Assembly (NCBI RefSeq): GCF_003994415.1
Contig: NZ_CP034689.1
Span: forward strand, 6,510,001-6,574,000
Origin: Achromobacter spanius
GTDB taxonomy: Bacteria; Pseudomonadota; Gammaproteobacteria; Burkholderiales; Burkholderiaceae_B
Length of the DNA: 64,000 nucleotides
Direction: 5' to 3'
Every line of letters begins with the position of its first letter. The stretch's first letter is position 1. Below are positions 60,240 to 64,000 of this stretch, piece by piece. Made by a program: the position numbers and the translations under genes. The notes below the pieces were generated by a model, which saw only the letters and a program-made list of their open reading frames with translations, did not search any database and was not told the origin of the DNA.

Positions 60240-61682
60240 TCAGACGATGTCGAACGACAGCGGCGACATCTGCTCGGCGCTGCGGCCAGCCACCAGGTCG
60301 CGCGAAGGCACCAGCGCCTCGGCGCGGCGCTGGGCCTCGTCCACCTGCTCGGCGGCCTTGCGGTAGTCCAGCGAATGCACCTGCCCCTCATGCACCACAC
60401 GATGGCCGTCGATGTACACGGTATGCACGGCGCGGTCCGCGGCGGCGTAAACCAGGCTGCGCACCGGGTCGCGTGACGGGCGCATCAAGTGATGCGTCAT
60501 GTCGACCATCACCAAGTCGGCACGCGCGCCCACGGCGATGCGGCCCAGGTCGTCGCGGCCCAGCGCCTTCGCGCCCCCGACCGTCGCAGCGTGGAACACT
60601 TCGCCCGTGGTGACGGCGCGTGGCGTTTGCGCCATCAAGCGGGCCAGATAGCCCACGTGGCGCATTTCCTCGATCATGTTGTGCGGATAGGTGTCCGTGC
60701 CGATGCCCAGGTTGATGCCCGCGCGGCGATAGCGCCCGAAGTCGCGCAGCGCCATGCCCCGGCGCATGAAGACCGTGGGACAGTGCGCCACGCTGGCGCC
60801 TGTTTCAGACAGAATGGACAGGTCGGTCGCCGTGTTCCAGTGCGTATTCGGATGGTCGTCCACGAAGATGCCGTGGCCCACGATGCTGCCGGGGTCCAGC
60901 ACACCCAGGCTGTGCAGCCACTGAATCGGCGTCAGGCCATGGCGGCGCGTGATCTCGTGAAATTCCGGCAGCGACTGCGCGGCGTGCGTCTGCCAGCCGA
61001 TGCCACGGCGCTTCGCCTCCTGGTGGCTGGCCTTCAGCAGTTCCGGCGTGCAGGTGTCGATCTGCGCCGGCACCAGCATGCCCGTCAGCCGGCCGCATGC
61101 ATGCGCCTCGGCCTTGTCGATCAACGCCAGCGCGCGTTCCATGCCCGCCTCGCCGGCCTTCTCGTTCCATTCGTATTCCACAACATGGCCGTTGCGCGTG
61201 TACCAGCGCGCCGAGCGGAACATGGGCGCGATATAAGCCCGCAACCCGCTCTGCACCATGATGTCGATCCACTGCTCGTGCGCCACCGACATATCCACCA
61301 CGGTCGTCACGCCGGACATCAGCAGTTCGGCGGCGGCCAGCGTCAGTTGCGCGGGCGCGGCCTCGTCGTCGCCTTCCATCGTGGGCATGTACTCGTACAG
61401 GTTTGAGTTGTACAGGCCCGCCGATCCGGTCTCGTCCGTGTAGCCCTTGTTGATGGGCTCATGCACCAGATGGCTGTGGATGTCCACCAGGCCCGGCATC
61501 ACCATCATGCCGCTGCCACTGACGATTTCCGCATCTGGCGCCACCGCCTGCGCGCCCGGCCCGACGTGCGTGATGCGCCCGTCCGCGAACGCCACGTCGG
61601 CGTTCTTCATGTAGACGTGCCGCTGGCGTGCTTCGTCCCAGGCAACCACAACATCGGCGTTCTTGATCAAGGTAGTTTTCAA
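60240..61682 (-). CDS. Amidohydrolase family protein, TrzN/AtzB/SsnA-like (480 aa)
   Basis: A cytoplasmic metal-dependent hydrolase. Metal-site motifs are PGLVDIHSHLVHEP (HxH), QTHAAQSLPEFHE, IVGHGIFVDDH and GIGTDTYPHNM (the last Asp). The overall layout is subtype III of the amidohydrolases (like SsnA, TrzN, guanine deaminase), which deaminate or dechlorinate N-heterocycles. The gene lies between the dihydropyrimidinase gene and the binding-protein gene, so its substrate is probably the compound imported or a breakdown step of it. Confidence 0.85.
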   Translation of the reverse strand: MKTTLIKNADVVVAWDEARQRHVYMKNADVAFADGRITHVGPGAQAVAPDAEIVSGSGMMVMPGLVDIHSHLVHEPINKGYTDETGSAGLYNSNLYEYMPTMEGDDEAAPAQLTLAAAELLMSGVTTVVDMSVAHEQWIDIMVQSGLRAYIAPMFRSARWYTRNGHVVEYEWNEKAGEAGMERALALIDKAEAHACGRLTGMLVPAQIDTCTPELLKASHQEAKRRGIGWQTHAAQSLPEFHEITRRHGLTPIQWLHSLGVLDPGSIVGHGIFVDDHPNTHWNTATDLSILSETGASVAHCPTVFMRRGMALRDFGRYRRAGINLGIGTDTYPHNMIEEMRHVGYLARLMAQTPRAVTTGEVFHAATVGGAKALGRDDLGRIAVGARADLVMVDMTHHLMRPSRDPVRSLVYAAADRAVHTVYIDGHRVVHEGQVHSLDYRKAAEQVDEAQRRAEALVPSRDLVAGRSAEQMSPLSFDIV

Positions 61683-61724
61683 CGCAATATCCTCCGAATG
61701 AATGACGGGTATCCGTGTGGCACG

Positions 61725-63173
61725 CTAGCGCCAGGCGGGCTGCGCGCCCTTGCGGGCGCTGGGTGGCGCAAGACTGGGCAGCCCGCGCGGCAAGAACGTT
61801 CCCTGGCCCGGCGCGCCGGCAAAACGCTCGCCGTCCCAAACGACTTGTCCGCGCAACAGGGTCATCGCGGGCCAGGCCCGCAGCGTCATGCCCGCATATG
61901 GCGTGTAGTCCACCGCGTGGTGCAGGTGTTGGTTGGTGAGCGTGAATTCGCGCTCTTCCCAGATCACCAGGTCGGCGTCGCTGCCGATGGCCAGCGTGCC
62001 TTTTTGCGGGTACAGGCCATAGGCGCGCGCCGGCTGGGTCGCGGTCAGCTCAACGAAACGGTTCAGGCTGATGCGCCCGCCCAGCACGCCTTCCGAATAC
62101 AGCAGCGGCATGCGCGTTTCAATGCCGGGGATGCCATTCGGAATATGGCGAAACGCCACCTCTTTGCCGCCGGGCGTCTTGCCGTCGTCGCCGGTCAGAT
62201 TGAAGGGCGAGTGGTCCGACGAAAACACCGTGAACAGGCCGTCCGCCAGCCCCTGCCAGATATCGTCCTGGCTGGACTTGTCGCGCGGCGGGGGGCTGCA
62301 CACGCAGCGAGCGCCGACATAGCTGTCGTCCGTGCCCAGGTCGGCGGCAGTCAGCAAAATGTATTGCGGGCAGGTTTCGGCATAGACGTTCAGGCCCTTG
62401 GCGCGCGCGTCACGGATCTGCGCGACGGCCTCGCCGCCCGAGATATGCACCAGCAGGATGGGCACGTCGATAAGTTCGGACAGCGCGATCGCGCGATGCG
62501 CGCCCTCGCGCTCCACCAGCGTCGGCCGCGACACGGCATGAAAGCGCGGCGCGGTGCGGCCCGAGGCTTCCAGCCGGCGCGTCAGCCAGGCGATGCAATC
62601 CGAATTCTCGGCATGAATCATCGCCATGCCGCCATGCGTGCGCGCCACGTCCAGCACGTCCAGGATCTGGCCGTCGGACAGCTTGAGCGCGTCGTAGGTC
62701 ATGTACAGCTTGAACGAGGTGTAGCCTGCCTTGATCAGCCGCGGCAGTTCGTCGTTCAGCACGGCGGGCGTGGGGTCGGTCAGGATCAGGTGGAAGGCGT
62801 AGTCCACGCAGGCGCGGCCTTCGGCACGCTGGTGGTAATCGTCAATGGCGGCCTGCACGGTGCCGCCCTTCTGCTGCGCCGCGAACGGAATCACGGTGGT
62901 CGTACCACCGCAGGCGGCTGAACGCGTGCCGGTGAAAAAGTCGTCCGCCAGTTTGACGGGCGGCGCCATCGGTTGGTCCAGGTGGCAATGCGCGTCAATG
63001 CCACCCGGCGTCACCACGCGCCCGGCCACATCAATCTCGCATAGGCCCGGCGCCAGGCCACGCCCGATCTGCACGATGCGGCCATCCGATATCCCCAGAT
63101 CCGCGCGACAGGTATCGCCAGCGGTCGCCAGCACCGCGTCGCGCAGCACCAGGTCAAAACCTTGCTTCGTCAT
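61725..63173 (-). CDS. Dihydropyrimidinase / D-hydantoinase family protein (482 aa)
   Basis: A cytoplasmic cyclic-amide hydrolase (opens dihydropyrimidine or hydantoin rings). The binuclear metal site shows GGIDAHCHLDQP (HxH), the carboxylated Lys in TSFKLYMTYD, and the later metal motifs HAENSDC, LVHISGGEA and FSSDHSPFNL (Asp). The length fits dihydropyrimidinase. The ATG at 63173 begins the conserved region. It is the first gene of the catabolic operon and is divergent from a GntR gene. Confidence 0.9.
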   Translation of the reverse strand: MTKQGFDLVLRDAVLATAGDTCRADLGISDGRIVQIGRGLAPGLCEIDVAGRVVTPGGIDAHCHLDQPMAPPVKLADDFFTGTRSAACGGTTTVIPFAAQQKGGTVQAAIDDYHQRAEGRACVDYAFHLILTDPTPAVLNDELPRLIKAGYTSFKLYMTYDALKLSDGQILDVLDVARTHGGMAMIHAENSDCIAWLTRRLEASGRTAPRFHAVSRPTLVEREGAHRAIALSELIDVPILLVHISGGEAVAQIRDARAKGLNVYAETCPQYILLTAADLGTDDSYVGARCVCSPPPRDKSSQDDIWQGLADGLFTVFSSDHSPFNLTGDDGKTPGGKEVAFRHIPNGIPGIETRMPLLYSEGVLGGRISLNRFVELTATQPARAYGLYPQKGTLAIGSDADLVIWEEREFTLTNQHLHHAVDYTPYAGMTLRAWPAMTLLRGQVVWDGERFAGAPGQGTFLPRGLPSLAPPSARKGAQPAWR

Positions 63174-63286
63174 ATGCGTCAGCCCGTCTGATCCGCCCTT
63201 TCCGTGTCGCGAAAAGCGCGGCCGGATGGACATGTTGTGAGCGGATTCTAGGCTGAATACAAGAATGATTACGCTAGTGATTACCC

Positions 63287-63302
63287 TGAAATATACATTT
63301 CA
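63287..63302. promoter_or_regulatory. Palindrome in the divergent hydantoinase-gntR spacer
   Basis: TGAAAT-ATAC-ATTTCA is a perfect 16-bp inverted repeat, 114 bp upstream of the hydantoinase gene. Two direct TGATTAC repeats lie at 63266-63272 and 63278-63284. The 319-bp spacer 63174-63492 is AT-rich in its middle and is the likely promoter region of both operons. Confidence 0.5.
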
Positions 63303-63390
63303 ATAGTAAATTGTTAACATTATTTCCGACCGCACCTCAAGCCGCGTCTCCAACGGCGGCGGCTGATCGGGTATCTTCACGTTCACCCGT

Positions 63391-63408
63391 CATGTTGCGA
63401 ACAACATG
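63391..63408. promoter_or_regulatory. Palindromic operator candidate before gntR
   Basis: CATGTTG-CGAA-CAACATG is a perfect palindrome (7-bp arms) about 85 bp upstream of the gntR ATG at 63493. GntR regulators bind such sites, and here it would allow autoregulation. Confidence 0.55.
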
Positions 63409-63492
63409 AGGTCTACAAGCGGCAAGAAGCCGCTCATTACCCAGGGCGGCGATCCCGTCCTGGCTTTTCACGCGCAAACCAAGAACGAGCCC

Positions 63493-64000
63493 ATGGCATC
63501 AGACAAACGCGAAACTTCGGTCACCGGCATCTACGAGCGCATCTATCGCGCCATCCTGGACAACCGCCTGAAACCCGGCACCAAGCTGGTCGAAGAGCGC
63601 CTGGCCGAAATCTTCGAAGTCAGCCGGCCGCGCATCCGCGAGGTGCTTGCGCGCCTGGCCCACGAACAGATTGTTGAACTGTTTCCCCAGCGCGGCGCGT
63701 ATGTGGCCAAGCCGTCGATCGAGAAAGCACGCGACGTCTTCGAGGCCCGCAGGCTGATCGAACCCGCCGTGGTGCGGCGCCTGACGCAGAACCTCACCCC
63801 TGAAAAACTGGCGCGCCTGCGCGAGCACGTCGTCCTGGAACACGACGCCCGCAAGCGCGACGACAAGCGCGCCATCATCCGGCTGGCGGGGGAATTCCAT
63901 ATCCTGCTAAGCGAATTGGCGGGCAACGGCGAACTGGCGCGCACCATGCGCGAACTGTCCACGCTGACCTGCCTGGTCATCTTCCTGTACAACCTGCCCA
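63493..64000 (+). CDS. GntR/FadR-family regulator, 3' end outside window
   Basis: The N-terminal winged helix is visible: YERIYRAILDNRLKPGTKLVEERLAEIFEVSRPRIREVLARL (in part), then an FCD-type helical ligand domain (FEARRLIEPAVVRRL). The gene runs past the right edge. The ATG at 63493 is chosen with a weak GAG site; an in-frame ATG at 63406 would add 29 residues but lies inside the palindrome at 63391-63408. It probably controls the divergent hydantoinase operon. Confidence 0.85.
   Translation, partial: MASDKRETSVTGIYERIYRAILDNRLKPGTKLVEERLAEIFEVSRPRIREVLARLAHEQIVELFPQRGAYVAKPSIEKARDVFEARRLIEPAVVRRLTQNLTPEKLARLREHVVLEHDARKRDDKRAIIRLAGEFHILLSELAGNGELARTMRELSTLTCLVIFLYNLP

Noticed and set aside
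1..64000. Search for tRNA, rRNA, insertion sequence or prophage genes
   Set aside because: No transposase, integrase, terminal repeats or cloverleaf-like sequence was recognised by reading. A tRNAscan or ISfinder run would be needed to exclude degraded copies.

Overview
The window is a high-GC, gene-dense chromosomal segment of a betaproteobacterium. Gene families and neighbourhoods (mrcA / aroK-aroB-dgt, ssb-MFS-uvrA, aspS-DUF502-fmdB, several DUF4148 proteins) suggest Alcaligenaceae, most like Achromobacter or Bordetella. This placement is inference from gene content; no rRNA or tRNA gene was recognised.

Layout. (1) 1-9293 is a surface-polysaccharide region: a plus-strand chain of glycan genes (a frameshifted GT-B-like gene, a second GT-B-like gene, two GT2 glycosyltransferases, an SDR and a WecA/WbpL-type GT4 initiating transferase) meets tail to tail a complete rmlBDAC operon for dTDP-L-rhamnose. 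(2) 9474-12382 holds a CoxG-like gene with a poly-C frameshift and two drug/metabolite exporters. (3) 12392-17605 is a minus-strand housekeeping run: fmdB, DUF502, aspS, an EEP phosphohydrolase and a cardiolipin-synthase-like gene. (4) 17826-23814 has a Na+/H+ antiporter-like gene and a four-gene lipid cluster: fatty acid hydroxylase, fatty acid desaturase, a ketosynthase III fused to a heme-oxygenase-like diiron oxidase, and an unknown protein. This cluster is the best candidate for an undescribed pathway. (5) 23949-30606 holds metabolic and periplasmic genes (DapA-like, fRMsr, aminotransferase, ubiA, DUF1090, DUF4148, saccharopine-dehydrogenase-like). (6) 30652-33827 is the glcC/glcB glyoxylate unit with two operator copies.

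(7) 33903-37905 holds two TetR systems. The first has two near-identical palindromes, one before tetR and one before a 37-aa membrane peptide and a cysteine hydrolase. The second TetR gene adjoins three tandem DUF4148 genes, and five copies of one 18-bp palindrome sit before tetR and the DUF4148 genes. (8) 37994-43613 has an AraC regulator with a divergent siderophore receptor, and D-tartrate dehydratase with a divergent LysR. (9) 43733-54999 is core: ssb, MFS, uvrA, GST, dgt, aroB, aroK, mrcA. (10) 55057-64000 is a catabolic unit: GntR regulator, dihydropyrimidinase, amidohydrolase, and a complete peptide/opine-type ABC transporter, suggesting uptake and ring opening of a cyclic ureide or similar compound.

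Three genes (first gene, coxG, middle DUF4148 copy) are each broken by one base missing from a poly-C tract, which suggests either homopolymer undercalling in the assembly or slippage. Coordinates and starts were worked out by reading; families were assigned by recognised motifs and remembered homologues, with no database search.
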